From positions 212,797,992-212,861,991 of the forward strand of contig BTPG01000005.1 of assembly GCA_036245525.1 (NCBI GenBank): DNA of 64,000 bases. The letters are read 5' to 3'. Both the position numbers and the translations under genes were made by a program. This DNA comes from Semisulcospira habei. Its lineage: Eukaryota > Mollusca > Gastropoda > Semisulcospiridae. Of the stretch, positions 22,312 to 32,657 are shown piece after piece. How positions within the stretch are numbered: the first letter of the stretch is position 1; each line of letters opens with the position of its first letter. The notes beneath the pieces are model-generated. The model saw nothing but the letters and a program-made list of their open reading frames with translations. It ran no database searches and was not told the DNA's origin.

Positions 22312-22411
22312 AATTTGACTGATAGCTCAAGGGCGATGCTAGAATAGCTTGGCGCCTGAGGCGCCAAGCTATACTGGCACCATCCTTGAACTAAAACAGT
22401 TGATCTACCTC
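22312..22411. repeat. Palindrome family B
   Basis: Centre AGCTTGGCGCCTGAGGCGCCAA, diverged outer arms. A further right-arm fragment (CCACCACCCTTGAACTATCA) is at about 22477-22510. Confidence 0.85.
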
Positions 22412-22510
22412 CTGATCTGCAATATAGTCTTCTTAGGACAGAAAGCAAAGTCTAAGAAATCAGCAAGATGTAATTCTGCCACCACCCTTGAACTATCATG
22501 GTCGAGCCAT

Positions 22511-23204
22511 AGCTTGCTGTGTTGTGTCGTGGGCGGAATGAGATAAGAATCTGTGTCTTGCCGGCTCAAGTTATCTTTATGATGCTATACTATACTCTCA
22601 GTTACCCTTTGACCTCAGACTCACCGTAATACCTGAAAGCTTAATAACTGCAAGGGTTCATGAGCACCTGTGTCCCTCAACACCAGACTGCAGAGCTCAG
22701 GACGCTCCATAGCTGATGGAGCATCCACGCATCTCACGCCACAGAGATACGGCGAAGATGTTCATCGCACTGGAAGACTGCGGGAGTTCATAAGGACACG
22801 TGCCTTCTTGGTAATTCCAACTATGTATCAATTCCCCATGTGGAGGAGATGATCATACCTCTAGCCCAAACCAGTGTCAGGACATCTTTACGTCTTTTCA
22901 TTTGGAAGGGGTGGTAGGGTTTCCACTCCAGCCTAGTGTGTCAGCACCTGTGTTTACTGGTCCACACCTGGGGTCGCCACCTATCTCCCCATACCATACA
23001 CTACCTGGCCAATAGCAGTAACAGGACTGTACTCTATCTGGCCAAAAGCAGCAAGATCTCTCCGTGTGCGGACTGTGATGTGAGTTTGTAACGACAAGCC
23101 GTAAATCACACTGACGTTTTCCTTTCTCCTGTTTCCTTCAGTTTCGCCTTGTGTCGTGAACGCTGCAACACACGTCAATAGTCCGTCAAGTGTACACTTC
23201 GCCA
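22511..23204. other. No gene seen
   Basis: A faint A remnant near 22650. Nothing else recognised. Confidence 0.5.
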
Positions 23205-23276
23205 TGTGTGCTGGTCTGTGATTTTGGACCTTACTGTCGTAGGCAATAAGGTCCAAAATCACACACCAGCACACAC
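23205..23276. repeat. Palindrome family C
   Basis: TGTGTGCTGGTCTGTGATTT pairs with AAATCACACACCAGCACACA. The centre is CCTTACTGTCGTAGGCAATAAGG, in keeping with the family. Confidence 0.92.
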
Positions 23277-23571
23277 ATGGTTTCAAGGACAGGTGTGCGC
23301 GTGCGTGCGTGCGTGCGTTTTGTCCGTGTGTGTATGTGCACGCTTGTCTACGAGTTGTTTTGCACCTGCACAAAAAGGAACTCAAAAACTGTGCAAAACA
23401 GCACCAACCGCCTCCTCGCCGGAAGGACAAGACCCTGAGGACAAGACGTCAGGAAATCGTCCGGCACATGGACATCAAGGCGTTCTAAAATAGCACACAA
23501 TAAAGGCTTCAAAGACGAGCTAGAAACCTCGCTGGGGAAAGCATAAATACTCCCCAAGAAAGATGCTTGCC

Positions 23572-23627
<56 letters not shown>

Positions 23628-24017
23628 AGACCTGTCAGTGGAAGACAAAGGGGGACCCGATAACTGATGGCCAAATTAAAATTCATTAACTCTTTTGGCG
23701 AACAGGAATAAGAAATACCAATCAAAACATTAACAACACACGGACAAGTTCTCAGACCAATTAGCTAAATTATCTTTACGATGCCTCGGAAACTTGAAAT
23801 GTCAAGCAAAAAGACACTGCTTTAATCTTGGCCAAACTGCACAAACTTGACGGTTTCACACTGACTGATTTAGCAGATACATATTTAACACCAATACCGC
23901 ATCAAAGGCTGCGCTAGGCATATGCCACCGTACTGAATACAAATGGGACCACTTTAGTTGCTAAGATTTACTGACTACAGTTTCAGGTGTATACACTTTA
24001 CTAAGCATTACCAATCA
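23277..24017. other. No gene; (CT)n microsatellite
   Basis: (CT)25 at about 23575-23624. The remainder is A/T-rich and unrecognised. Confidence 0.6.
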
Positions 24018-24083
24018 GCAAGAGACACAGATCCTCATGAGCCCCCGCGTACGCGGGGGCTCATGAGGATCTGTGTCTCTTGC
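24018..24083. repeat. Palindrome family A, perfect copy
   Basis: Arms are completely paired, including the centre CCCCCGCGTACGCGGGGG. Confidence 0.95.
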
Positions 24084-24559
24084 TGAGACCATTTTATGTA
24101 TATATTTTTTTTCTGACTGAAGTCAGGGAGCGTTCAGCCTGTGAAGGAAGATACACGTACCAGCTAACGGATTAACAATGGCAGAATTTCTTCTCAGCGT
24201 GGCACTTATTTCTCCAGCTAAAAGGGGCTCACGTTGAGGAGAAACACTGCCAAGACCAAAGAGCCAACCAATTCTGCCCCGGCCAGGACCAATTTTGTCA
24301 AGGGGTGAGAAAACGACCATAAAACCTAGAGGAGCCCTACTTTGATGTAACGCGCCTCTCTGCGCACCCCCCCCCCCCTTCCCCCCACCTGATGTTCACT
24401 TTATGGTGCTTTCCCAAATACGCCACTTTGTGTGATCAAGGGAAGGAAGCAGTTGAACAGATTTACCGTTTGTGCCGGAGATTTCACCCTTTCATTGCCA
24501 ATTACGCAAACTAGGTTTCAGACATGTTGGTTGTTTCCCCTTGCCGCTCCAAAACCCTT
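24084..24559. other. No gene seen
   Basis: C run at about 24368-24387. Nothing else recognised. Confidence 0.5.
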
Positions 24560-24775
24560 GGGGCCAGTTGCGTGAGCGAGCTTAGTCCTGCACCAGCCAC
24601 TAAGCAAGGTGCGCCGCAATACCAACCGGCCCCAGATAACAGCGTCGCACCTTGCCTGGTGGCTGGTGCAGGACTAAGCTCGCTCATGCAACCGGCCCCA
24701 AATGACAGCGGCGCACCTTGCTTAGTGGCTGGTGCAGGACTAAGCTCGCTCATGCAACTGGCCCCAGACGTCTAA
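24560..24775. repeat. Palindrome family E without minisatellite, right arm doubled
   Basis: Left arm GGGGCCAGTTGCGTGAGCG... and two tandem right arms, each ending GCTCATGCAAC(C/T)GGCCCC. The loop is short and lacks the 25-bp array found in the other E copies. Confidence 0.88.
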
Positions 24776-24787
24776 GGCACGTGGATT

Positions 24788-24840
24788 CAAGAGGCACTGA
24801 TTTTCATGGTCGTGGGCTCATGAGGACCCATGTCTCTTGC
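24788..24840. repeat. Palindrome family A, internal deletion
   Basis: Starts CAAGAGGCACTGATTTTCATG and ends CATGTCTCTTGC. The inner stem has been lost. Confidence 0.75.
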
Positions 24841-24978
24841 AGATGGACCGCCGGACCGTTTGAGCCCTTCAAGTCTACCGAGGTTCACAAGCGGGCCACT
24901 AAGCCCATTGCAGTAGGACAGGGGCGGGCGCGCCGCTGCTGATCAGCGTTCGCTTTTCCAAGACCTAGGGACGACGAA

Positions 24979-25205
24979 TTAACCCTCACCATTCGGAACA
25001 CACCAGTGTGTGAAATAAGTTTGACTAAAATAGTTCAAGGGTGGTGCTAGAATAGCTTGGCGCCTCTAGGCGCCAAGCTATTCTGGCACCACCCTTGAAC
25101 TAAAACCGTTGGTCTATCTATCCTTGTCTGTAAGTACTACAATGTAGCTTGCATTTCGGCAGTGTGCAGATGTGAAGCTTTTAGCCTCAGCACGATATGG
25201 GTTAA
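24979..25205. mobile_element. B-type TTAA MITE, complete
   Basis: TTAACCCTCACCATTCGG left, CACGATATGGGTTAA right, B palindrome at about 25020-25112 with centre GGCGCCTCTAGGCGCC. Confidence 0.88.
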
Positions 25206-25250
25206 TGGCAGGATTACGGTCGACCCAAAACGGATTAGTTCAACCACACA

Positions 25251-25315
25251 CCGGTTGTCTCCCTCGATTGGCTACCGCTGATATGTAGCAGCAACTCGTG
25301 GGAGACAACCAGAGG
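25251..25315. repeat. Palindrome family F
   Basis: CGGTTGTCTCCCTCGATTGG and GTGGGAGACAACCAG pair at the outer arms; the centre has diverged. Confidence 0.8.
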
Positions 25316-25506
25316 CCACAGTCTTAAGTGTCTCATTCGACCTGTACCCAAGCACCGAAGAACAGCCATAAAGTAATTTAGTAGGCACCAATGAAAGGTC
25401 AAGGGACATGTGACCGCCCTTAAATAGCCACGCCACTTCGTCAATTTTGCTGGCTAATCGCTACTTGGAAACTGTGAGAATTGCTCAGGTCAAAGATGAC
25501 AAGCTA

Positions 25507-25828
25507 TAGGGCTCGGGAAGTCCCCCGCGTTGCCTAGCAGCGTCGGCGCGTCAGCCGCCATCTTGTGAGGATACCATAGTCATGAGATAGTAGCGAAATA
25601 GTGTTTCAACACGTTTTTCTTCATGTTTCTTCCTCTTTGGAAACAAACAAAAACAGATTCTGTTGAGCGGTTTCCTACAGTGATGGCAAGACTTGCTGTT
25701 ATTGCTTATAGTGCAACAGGACTTTCCTGACATTACAAAAACAGCGATTTTCATATGAGCGCTTAGTCCCGTATCCTCACAAGATGGCCGCCACGACTGG
25801 CGTGATGACGTCAGCTTCCCGAGCCCTA
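25507..25828. mobile_element. TIR DNA element TAGGGCTCGGGAAG (322 bp)
   Basis: TAGGGCTCGGGAAG at 25507 pairs with CTTCCCGAGCCCTA ending at 25828. A second paired block, CCGCCATCTTGTGAGGATAC near 25556 and GTATCCTCACAAGATGGCCG near 25767, makes the inverted repeats about 60 bp long. There is no transposase frame. Flanks suggest at most a TA duplication. Confidence 0.75.
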
Positions 25829-25889
25829 TTTGATTTTCTGCAATCATTGTTGGCCGATCTATAATTTTGTGGCCGGAAGAGCCCACGCT

Positions 25890-25990
25890 GACTGACCGAG
25901 GTAAAGTTCAAGGGTAGTGTCAGGACAGCTTGGCGCCTTAGGCGCCAAGCTGTTTTGGCACTACTCTTGAACTGTACCCGGGCCAGCCAT
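25890..25990. repeat. Palindrome family B
   Basis: Centre GCTTGGCGCCTTAGGCGCCA with arms around AGTTCAAGGGTAGTG. The outer arms are diverged (GGTAAAGTTC / GAACTGTACC). Confidence 0.87.
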
Positions 25991-26089
25991 CGACGTACAA
26001 ACATACCGACAAATATACACCCTTTCATGCAGACAAGTACTCAGCCTTTACACACAATGCATGATGTAATGCGAGGATTCCTCAAACAG

Positions 26090-26091
<2 letters not shown>

Positions 26092-26122
<31 letters not shown>
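26092..26122 (+). repeat. G31 homopolymer
   Basis: About 31 uninterrupted G, the longest G run in the window. Confidence 0.95.
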
Positions 26123-26233
26123 CTATAGTAAGGTTAATTTGGAAGGCGCAAAGGAGGCCACTGTTGATTGGACAAGCCAGGGTAAGACGCTAATCCCTGA
26201 CAAGGCCTCACCGGCACGACCCAACACGTCGTT

Positions 26234-26422
26234 AATTCTTTCTGGGCTGTCGGGGTTGATTCTCACAAGTTTCCACGAGTCAACTCTTTCTGGGCTGTCG
26301 GGGTTGATTTTCACAAGTTTCCACAAGTCAACTCTTTCTGGGCTGTCGGGGTTGATTCTCACAAGTTTCCACAAGTCAACGCTTTCTGGGCTGTCGGGGT
26401 TGATTCTCGCAAGTTTCCACTG
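26234..26422 (+). repeat. 48-bp tandem repeat, 4 copies
   Basis: The unit starts TCTTTCTGGGCTGTCGGGG. The frame happens to stay open across copies on both strands because 48 is divisible by three; I do not regard it as coding. Confidence 0.95.
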
Positions 26423-26614
26423 AAAACTGTCAAGTCTCGCAATTGATGTTGATAGGCACCACAGGATGAGGAAGCCTACACCAGTTAGGCCCTCTGACAG
26501 CGGTTCCAACCTATACACAGACTGGGACTCGTTCTCAGGGTACCTAACTTGTGTACGTGTCCTTTTCCTGTGCCGATAGAGTGCGCAATCCGCTCCCCCC
26601 CCCCCCCCCCCCCC

Positions 26615-26647
<33 letters not shown>

Positions 26648-26897
26648 CCTCTACATTTTCTTGTACACGAGGCGTCACGGGCGTTAATGCAATCAGTGCG
26701 GCTCATGGGAGGCTACACCTGTCAGGTGGGGCTTATCACCACTGGACTCGACAATCGGCTGGTGACAACATGACAGGGTGAGGTACCAGAGTCATGGGCG
26801 GAATGGTCCAAGAGTGGAACAGCAATGATGTCGGCGAAATCAAACGGGCAGAGTGTGAGAGGCGCGTGGCGCAGGAAAGACAGAGTAGAAAGCTAAC
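26423..26897. other. No gene; C20 followed by A29
   Basis: Poly-C at 26595-26614 runs directly into poly-A at 26615-26643. Nothing else recognised. Confidence 0.6.
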
Positions 26898-26961
26898 CCA
26901 GTTAGCAAAATATCCTCGGGCCCACTGCGGCCGTCGGGCCAAAGACGTTTTGCTGCCGGGG
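26898..26961. repeat. Palindrome family D, short copy
   Basis: CCAGTTAGCAAAATATCCTC and AAGACGTTTTGCTGCCGGGG flank a shortened GC-rich centre. Confidence 0.75.
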
Positions 26962-27226
26962 TACACACTCCAGCGGCGGAGCTGCAATGTCTTTGGAAGA
27001 AGGTGAAAACAATCAAACCTGCCCCGCCAGAAGCAGCTGCGGAATAACAGTGCCAGGCAGTCAGCCCTTGAAAGCCGTCATTGAAGTGGCCGTGTCTTTC
27101 ATGACAAGTGACACTTTCTGGCTCGTGTCAAGACTTGTCTTGAGAGGGCACCTGTATTGTAAGACCATTTCTCTTGCAAAACAAGGTAGTTGCGCAACGC
27201 AGGTTCTACTGTATAATCACGTGTGA

Positions 27227-27279
27227 GATGGTCTGTGATTTCGGACCTTACAGCCGAAGGTCCAAAATCACAGACCATC
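27227..27279. repeat. Palindrome family C, GATGG variant
   Basis: GATGGTCTGTGATTTCGGACC pairs with GGTCCAAAATCACAGACCATC. The usual GCTGG is replaced by GATGG, and the change is mirrored on the right arm. Confidence 0.9.
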
Positions 27280-27383
27280 ACTAGTACGGTTACTCCTATA
27301 TCAAGGTCAATGTTTAAAAAAAAAAAAACGACAAAAATCACTCCACTGCGTCCACGGAGCATGCATGGTACTAAGTGAAGTCA

Positions 27384-27449
27384 GCAAGAGGCATAGATCC
27401 TCATGAGCCCCCGCGACTGCGGGGGCTCATGAGGATCTATGCCTCTTGC
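27384..27449. repeat. Palindrome family A
   Basis: GC subtype with complete pairing. Its right edge CCTCTTGCAG lies directly before a possible coding stretch. Confidence 0.95.
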
Positions 27450-27761
27450 AGTTGGATTCCTGCTCGCTGCTCCCGTTCTCGTGGACGGGGTTGCCCAGGC
27501 GCACTATGCCGTCGCCCTTGCACAGCAGATTAAGCCTGGACCCAATGGGTTCTCGCCCAGTTTCAATAGTTCTGGGTCTGTAGAGTTAGAAACGACACCA
27601 TCACCCAGACCATGCACAACAAACTGAACCCGTTGGTGTCAAAGCTTGACCACCATCTTGACCTGCTAGATGCACACTGTCTTCTTGTCAACGTGAAGCG
27701 CGATCTGTCAGACACAGAGGCATCTGGTCAGGTGGCGAGAACACTCTATCATCAACACTAA
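27450..27761 (+). CDS. Possible exon or gene remnant (low confidence)
   Basis: Not recognised. The stretch reads with few stops in two successive frames. The first frame runs from the palindrome edge to a TGA near 27627 and is hydrophobic at its start (GFLLAAPVLVDGVAQAHYA). The second is open from 27570 to a TAA at 27759-27761 and reads like a soluble helical segment (KLNPLVSKLDHHLDLLDAH). The frames would join only with a 1-nt indel or with splicing near 27583 (TCTGTAG). CTCTTGCAG before 27450 could serve as a 3' splice site. The LTR element starts 10 bp after the stop. It may be a real terminal exon, a decayed gene or chance. Confidence 0.25.
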
Positions 27762-27770
27762 CACTAGTCA

Positions 27771-28408
27771 TGTTACACTACGTATGACACCCCCATGTAT
27801 TAGTATATAATTATTATTCAGGACTTTTATTAATGAGGGCTTAGTATCATATACCTAAGTTGTAAGACCAAGATCGAACACTGACGCAAGTTCCAATGTG
27901 TTGAATTTGCGAGCAAGCGTTATTGAATATGGGCCACACTCCCTGGGGCTTGAAGTACTCAATATGTAAGGCCAAGATCAAGGGATGTGGTACTGAATAT
28001 GTAAGGCCAAGATCAAGAAATATAGGTATAGTGTATACGGCCTGGGGGTAGACCCATTGTAGTAGAAATTAATGGTTGACAGAAAGACGCTCTTTTGACA
28101 AATTGGGAGCCAAGAGGGACGTTCCCAATAATAGGGCACTGTCCCCCGAATGTGTATATATTGTGGAGAGCTCAGAACGGAAAGAGGAGGGGTAGGAACA
28201 GGAGCTCAAGAGAGGAACAAGAGCTCAGGAGAAGAAGAGCCCAGAACAAGAGCTCAGACAGAATGCTCTGATCACGATTTTGCTAGTAGGTTGGTCCTGC
28301 CCAACTTATTGGAAGAATGTTGTACCCGAAATAAAAGACGATTCTGGAACACGAATGTCTGGTGGTGTCTTTGTTCACACAACTCTTGAGTACGGCCGGT
28401 GTGTAACA
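27771..28408 (+). repeat. 5' LTR
   Basis: Bounded by TGTTAC and GTAACA. Contains TATA-like GTGTATATATTG at about 28151, a polyadenylation signal in CCCGAAATAAAAGACG at about 28327, and internal GAGCTCA repeats around 28200-28255. Short AATATGTAAGGCCAAGATCA units are repeated at about 27960-28015. Confidence 0.95.
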
Positions 28409-28422
28409 AAGGCCACCCTTTT

Positions 28423-28440
28423 TGGTGCCGTGACCAGGAT
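28423..28440 (+). promoter_or_regulatory. Primer-binding site
   Basis: TGGTGCCGTGACCAGGAT begins 15 nt after the 5' LTR with the TGG expected from pairing with a tRNA CCA end. I cannot tell which tRNA. Confidence 0.7.
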
Positions 28441-29550
28441 TGTCTGAACGGGTATGGCAGAACTATCGCAGGATTCTCTGAACGGGTATAGCAGAACTAT
28501 CGCAGGATGTCAGAACGGGTATAGCAGAACTATCGCAGGATGACAGAAACAAGAAGAGAAGACGAGAGTTCGAGCCCACTACTAGAAAGCAGAGTTCGAG
28601 CCCACTACTAGAAAGCAGAGTTCGAGCCCACAACTTTAAACAAGACGGAGAAGGGGCCAACAGACAACATAAAAAAAACGACCTCGGACCACAACTACTG
28701 TCACCAACAATAGACAAACAGGTGAGTGACCTTTTGTGTCATCGCCGCAGTTTTGATTAAGGGCCAGACCTAATTAGCCAGGCTGAAAATTTGTTATATT
28801 TAGAAAGAAAGAAAAAAAATGGCAGCGGCAGTATTTATGATTGGGGGTGGAAAGGTAGAGGTGATCAGGCAGGGTACAGGCGCCCAAGGCATAGGACAAA
28901 TGGTAGGGACGGTCGACGGAAAAACTAGCGGGTTCGGCTGCACGCGAAGCCACTGCGCAGAACCCAGGAAAGAGAAAGAGTCGGTCGTTCAGGATAAATA
29001 TTGTAGGAGTCCGACGAGTATTGTTTTAAAATTGGAGCATTAGAGATGTCGCAGAACAATGGATATGGGAGCTAGGGAGTCGAGGATAATCTGTTTAAAA
29101 TAAAATTAAGTTAGCTTACTAGTGTATAGTTTGCTAGAGTATAATGGAAGTGCAGTGCAGAGAACAGTTGGAAAGACTGAGTTATATTTTGGCAGGGGTT
29201 AATATTATTGGGACACAGTACGGTGTTCACAAAGACAATTATTGAATTAGCGCTGAAATTTGCAGAGATTTAAGAGGACGGTAAATAAAAGGTTGGACTG
29301 CTATTGAGTCATACTGATATGTGTCTGTTGGGTCAGGTGAGACTGGGATAGCCTGTGTATTGGCTTTGCCCAAGGTGGTTTGACATTAGGTCCGCAGTCG
29401 TTGTACTGGTATCGTGTGTTTTGATATGATAAGCGGGTAGCTATCCGGATCTGGGAAATGTCGATGTAGACATCATGCGGTTGACACATAGGCATAAACC
29501 TTACTTAAAAAGTTAAAGTCAGGAAGGCAATAAATAACGTGGTACAAGAG
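28441..29550 (+). other. LTR element internal region, 5' part, no gag-pol
   Basis: Starts with short tandem units (ATAGCAGAACTATCGCAGGA, then GTTCGAGCCCACTACTAGAA) at about 28460-28630. A 74-codon frame at 28819-29043 (MAAAVFMIGGG start) could be the beginning of a gag-like leader, but it shows no nucleocapsid motif. Splice-donor-like CAGGTGAGTG is at 28719. The remainder is stop-rich. Confidence 0.6.
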
Positions 29551-29718
29551 ATGTTGATAGGGCTATGGATTTTTAAAGAATCGGCTGATGTTAGCCCGGA
29601 CGAAGGTACATCAGACAACTCTGATGATGATAGGATAAAGAATGTGGATGCAATCCTGCCTAAGTCTAGGAGTGAAGGGGTGAGGCGGTTATTAGAGGAT
29701 ATAGGAGATCTACTATAG
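29551..29718 (+). CDS. Short acidic ORF upstream of env, possible 3' end of pol
   Basis: A 55-aa frame, open upstream to 29509, with an acidic SDNSDDDR segment and a basic C-terminal part before the stop. It lies where the end of pol would be in an env-bearing element, so it may be a pol remnant left by an internal deletion. There is no catalytic motif, and I do not recognise the family. Confidence 0.35.
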   Translation: MLIGLWIFKESADVSPDEGTSDNSDDDRIKNVDAILPKSRSEGVRRLLEDIGDLL

Positions 29719-29845
29719 GCTTCATTTAAAATGCAACTCTCAAGTGGTATTGAGAGAGGATCAATCAGAAGATCGTGTAGGTGATACAGTTTTGGGAGTA
29801 TGAATATACAACTACGGGTGTAATTATATTTTGCAGACGTGCAAG

Positions 29846-30766
29846 ATGAAGTTCGTCCTCTGTCTCATGATATTGGGTTTAGCAGATAATGTTCATAATT
29901 TACCAGTTCCGTTAATTCCTAAAAATGGAACAGTAGGTATGACCGAGTCAGTGACCGCGCAGTACGAGTTAGAGGCGACGACGATTGCGGTTGACATAGT
30001 ACAGCGTTGCTAATGAACAGTACGAACAAGATAAAGACATACTGTCAAACGAAGGTCAAGCTTGGTTCGGTCTTGCCAATGGCAAAGTACATAATTGATG
30101 GTGTATGGATGATCAGTGCGGCAGAAAGATTACGCTTCAGCGCCCGTCAGTTGCCATGGGGAACAAGTGAGATTCATTTTGACAGATCCTCCCGTTAGTA
30201 TAGTACGCTTAGGGATGACGTGTAGCGCAACTAGCGATAGACTCACACTAACGCCGTATTATCAACGAGAAAGTGTTTTTATTATAACGGACGAAGAAAT
30301 TAATAATATTCAAAAATATGTCGTTTCGAATATAACTTTGTGGGAACCATTCCATAAAGCGATACCAGAATTTAAACCAATTCCCTTACCTAAGAAATTA
30401 AAGGAAATAGAGCACATTCCGATGGATTCTCTAATCACGGAATTGCAGAATATGCAAAAGGTCGAAGATGAAGAAGGCTGGTCTACTTGGCAGTATTTAT
30501 TAGTATTGGCACTGGTCATGTCAATTGTAGGCATAATAGTGGGAGTAGCCAGATATTTTGATTTGTTAAGAGCTGGCCCTTTATCAAGACTTAGGCGAGG
30601 ACATGGTGGGGTCACTCGACCTACACTGGACCCGGGATCGGTGGCTACAACTGTGGCGGACGAGAATGATGTCTACGGAGCAAGTGCCTCCGCACCGATG
30701 ATGGAGGACAGGGTGGAACTGAAGGCGACATCGCCAATTGTGAAATTCTACCCGGCCTTGAAGTGA
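29846..30766 (+). pseudogene. Envelope-like glycoprotein, broken
   Basis: An ATG at 29846 starts a typical signal peptide (about 20 residues, hydrophobic MKFVLCLMILGLA start). It is preceded by a good 3' splice-site sequence, ATATTTTGCAG at about 29827, as expected for spliced env mRNA. This frame stops at 30010. After a frameshift the downstream frame (30116-30766 as the longest part) contains a glycosylation site (NIT), a single transmembrane helix at residues about 126-145 of that frame, and a cytoplasmic tail of about 70 residues. The total span of about 306 codons is much shorter than envelope proteins of errantivirus-like elements (roughly 450-550 residues). The ectodomain is therefore internally deleted, and no cleavage site or fusion peptide is visible. 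The copy cannot make a normal envelope. Confidence 0.75.
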
Positions 30767-30859
30767 GGCGACCTACAAAGTGGACGAACGATGTTGGGAC
30801 CGTGAGCGCAACGGTGCCCATGAGAGACAAACAGTTCGTGGACAAAATTTTTTTTCTTT

Positions 30860-30995
30860 TATTTTGGTTCGAATCGTGGACAATGAACACTTTGCCTTTA
30901 TTATGTTCGAATCGTGGACAATGAACTCTTTTTCTTTTTCTTTTATTCGAATTATGGACAATGAACTCTTTTTCTTTTATTTGGATCGAATACTT
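30860..30995 (+). repeat. Short tandem repeats downstream of env
   Basis: About four irregular units around TTCGAATCGTGGACAATGAA with T/C-rich spacers. Confidence 0.85.
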
Positions 30996-31145
30996 GATGG
31001 AGTAATTGTATAAGATGTCACGTGCCGATGTCATGAAATGTATTTTGATTGGTTAATAATTTGCAATTATATTGTCATATGTTCCGTAGTGTATACCCCC
31101 TAAGAAAGGAAAGAAAAATAATCCTGAACGGGATGTATTTTTCTC

Positions 31146-31159
31146 GGGTCAGGGAGGAA
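31146..31159 (+). promoter_or_regulatory. Polypurine tract
   Basis: AGGGAGGAA directly before the 3' LTR, the expected plus-strand primer site. Confidence 0.75.
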
Positions 31160-31794
31160 TGTTACACTACGTATGACACCCCCATGTATTAGTATATAAT
31201 TATTATTCAGGACTTTTATTAATGAGGGCTTAGTATCATATACCTAAGTTGTAAGACCAAGATCGAACACTGACGCAAGTTCCAATGTGTTGAATTTGCG
31301 AGCAAGCGTTATTGAATATGGGCCACACTCCCTGGGGCTTGAAGTACTCAATATGTAAGGCCAAGATCAAGGGATGTGGTACTGAATATGTAAGGCCAAG
31401 ATCAAGAAATATAGGTATAGTGTATACGGCCTGGGGGTAGACCCATTGTAGTAGAAATTAATGGTTGACAGAAAGACGCTCTTTTGACAAATTGGGAGCC
31501 AAGAGGGACGTTCCCAATAATAGGGCACTGTCCCCCGAATGTGTATATATTGTGGAGAGCTCAGAACGGAAAACAGGGTAGGAACAGGAGCTCAAGAGAG
31601 GAACAAGAGCTCAGGAGAAGAAGAGCCCAGAACAAGAGCTCAGACAGAATGCTCTGATCACGATTTTGCTAGTAGGTTGGTCCTGCCCAACTTATTGGAA
31701 GAATGTTGTACCCGAAATAAAAGACGATTCTGGAACACGAATGTCTGGTGGTGTCTTTGTTCACACAACTCTTGAGTACGGCCGGTGTGTAACA
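31160..31794 (+). repeat. 3' LTR
   Basis: Near-identical to the 5' LTR; 3 bp shorter at the single difference. Confidence 0.95.
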
Positions 31795-31884
31795 GTCAGC
31801 AGTACTGTGTTGCCAGCTGGTCTACAGGAGATTGGTTCTCTCCATTCAAAACACGTTAGACCGTGATCAACCATAATAGTGGGG

Positions 31885-32062
31885 TTTTTTTGTTGTTGTT
31901 TTTTTTAAACCGTTTAGGGCTTAACGTCTTTTGTCCACCACGATTTCAAAGACTGAGCACCGAAATAGGGTCTGAACAAATTTTGACCCAAGCTGGATTC
32001 GAACCCGGGACCTTTTCGTCGAGAGACAAACACTCTACCACCGAGCCACCCAGTTCCCCCAG
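31885..32062 (-). mobile_element. tRNA-derived SINE family 2, copy 1
   Basis: On the minus strand: A-box TGGCTCGGTGG (32038-32048), B-box GGGTTCGAATCC (31995-32006), a body with GTCAAAATTTGTTCAGACC, then AAAGACGTTAAGCCCTAAAC and an A-rich tail. The copy at 59812-59966 matches along its length. Confidence 0.88.
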
Positions 32063-32084
32063 CTCAAGGATGGTGCTAGAATAG

Positions 32085-32657
32085 GGTGTCAAAATGGTTG
32101 TTGTGATGCGTCTAGTGTGGTAGCGCAGTGGTAGTGCTTGTCACTTCTCGCTCTCAGCTTCCACCGCTGGCTAGCAGTATCATGTTGCGAAAACGAGGGC
32201 AGAATGCGTCAGTCTCTCTCTGTCAGTACACAGCCTCTCCAACAAAAAGCCTCATGTGGTGCCTCCTCGCGGCGACACACGGTAACTGAGCACCTCACGG
32301 ACTCAGGCTGAACTACAGGGGACTCGGAGGAGGTCTGACCCCCCAGACACGCGGCATGCAGGCCCACCGGTGTGTGGATAGGCCCTGATGCCCGTGAACC
32401 TGACTCCCAACTATGGGCAAATAGCCCCACTGCCTTGTGGGTGCCTCGGGAGAGGCAAAGGCTAGGGGACGCAACCCCGACAGAAAACCAACCAATGCCG
32501 ACCAACGAAGTCGGAGTGTCGCTGACTATGCCATCAGGTATAGTGTGGAAACCCGTCAGGGAAACGAGCACACACGCAACCCTCATGGAATATGCCTCAG
32601 GTGGATATTAATCTTGACATCTGAGGCAGAAACTCGGGAACGGAAGAAGAAGAAGAA
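32085..32657 (+). mobile_element. 573-bp retroposon with (GAA)n tail and 13-bp TSD
   Basis: Flanked by GGTGCTAGAATAG at 32072-32084 and 32658-32670. It ends in (GAA)5-like AAGAAGAAGAAG. An A-box-like TAGCGCAGTGG at 32121 suggests a tRNA-like head; no convincing B-box was seen. No protein is recognised in either strand. Probably a long SINE or 5'-truncated LINE. Confidence 0.8.

Larger units (their letters stand above)
27771..31794 (+). mobile_element. Non-autonomous env-bearing LTR retrotransposon, 4.0 kb
   Basis: Two LTRs (638 and 635 bp) begin TGTTACACTACG and end GTGTGTAACA. They flank 2.75 kb with a primer-binding site, a purine tract and an envelope-like pseudogene. A 4-bp TSD, GTCA, lies at 27767-27770 and 31795-31798. 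The LTRs differ only at one short site (GAAAGAGGAGGGG versus GAAAACAGGG), so insertion was recent. No protease, RT, RNase H or integrase motif is visible, so the copy must depend on another element. The structure suits a Ty3/gypsy (errantivirus-like) element. This is an old retroelement copy with a broken gene set. Confidence 0.93.

Noticed and set aside
26123..26518. 131-aa minus-strand frame with repeats of about 16 residues
   Set aside because: It is explained by a 48-bp tandem repeat, whose unit length is a multiple of three; no start context or domain.
31995..32048. Functional tRNA gene
   Set aside because: A- and B-box matches are present, but the cloverleaf does not close and a SINE body and tail follow.
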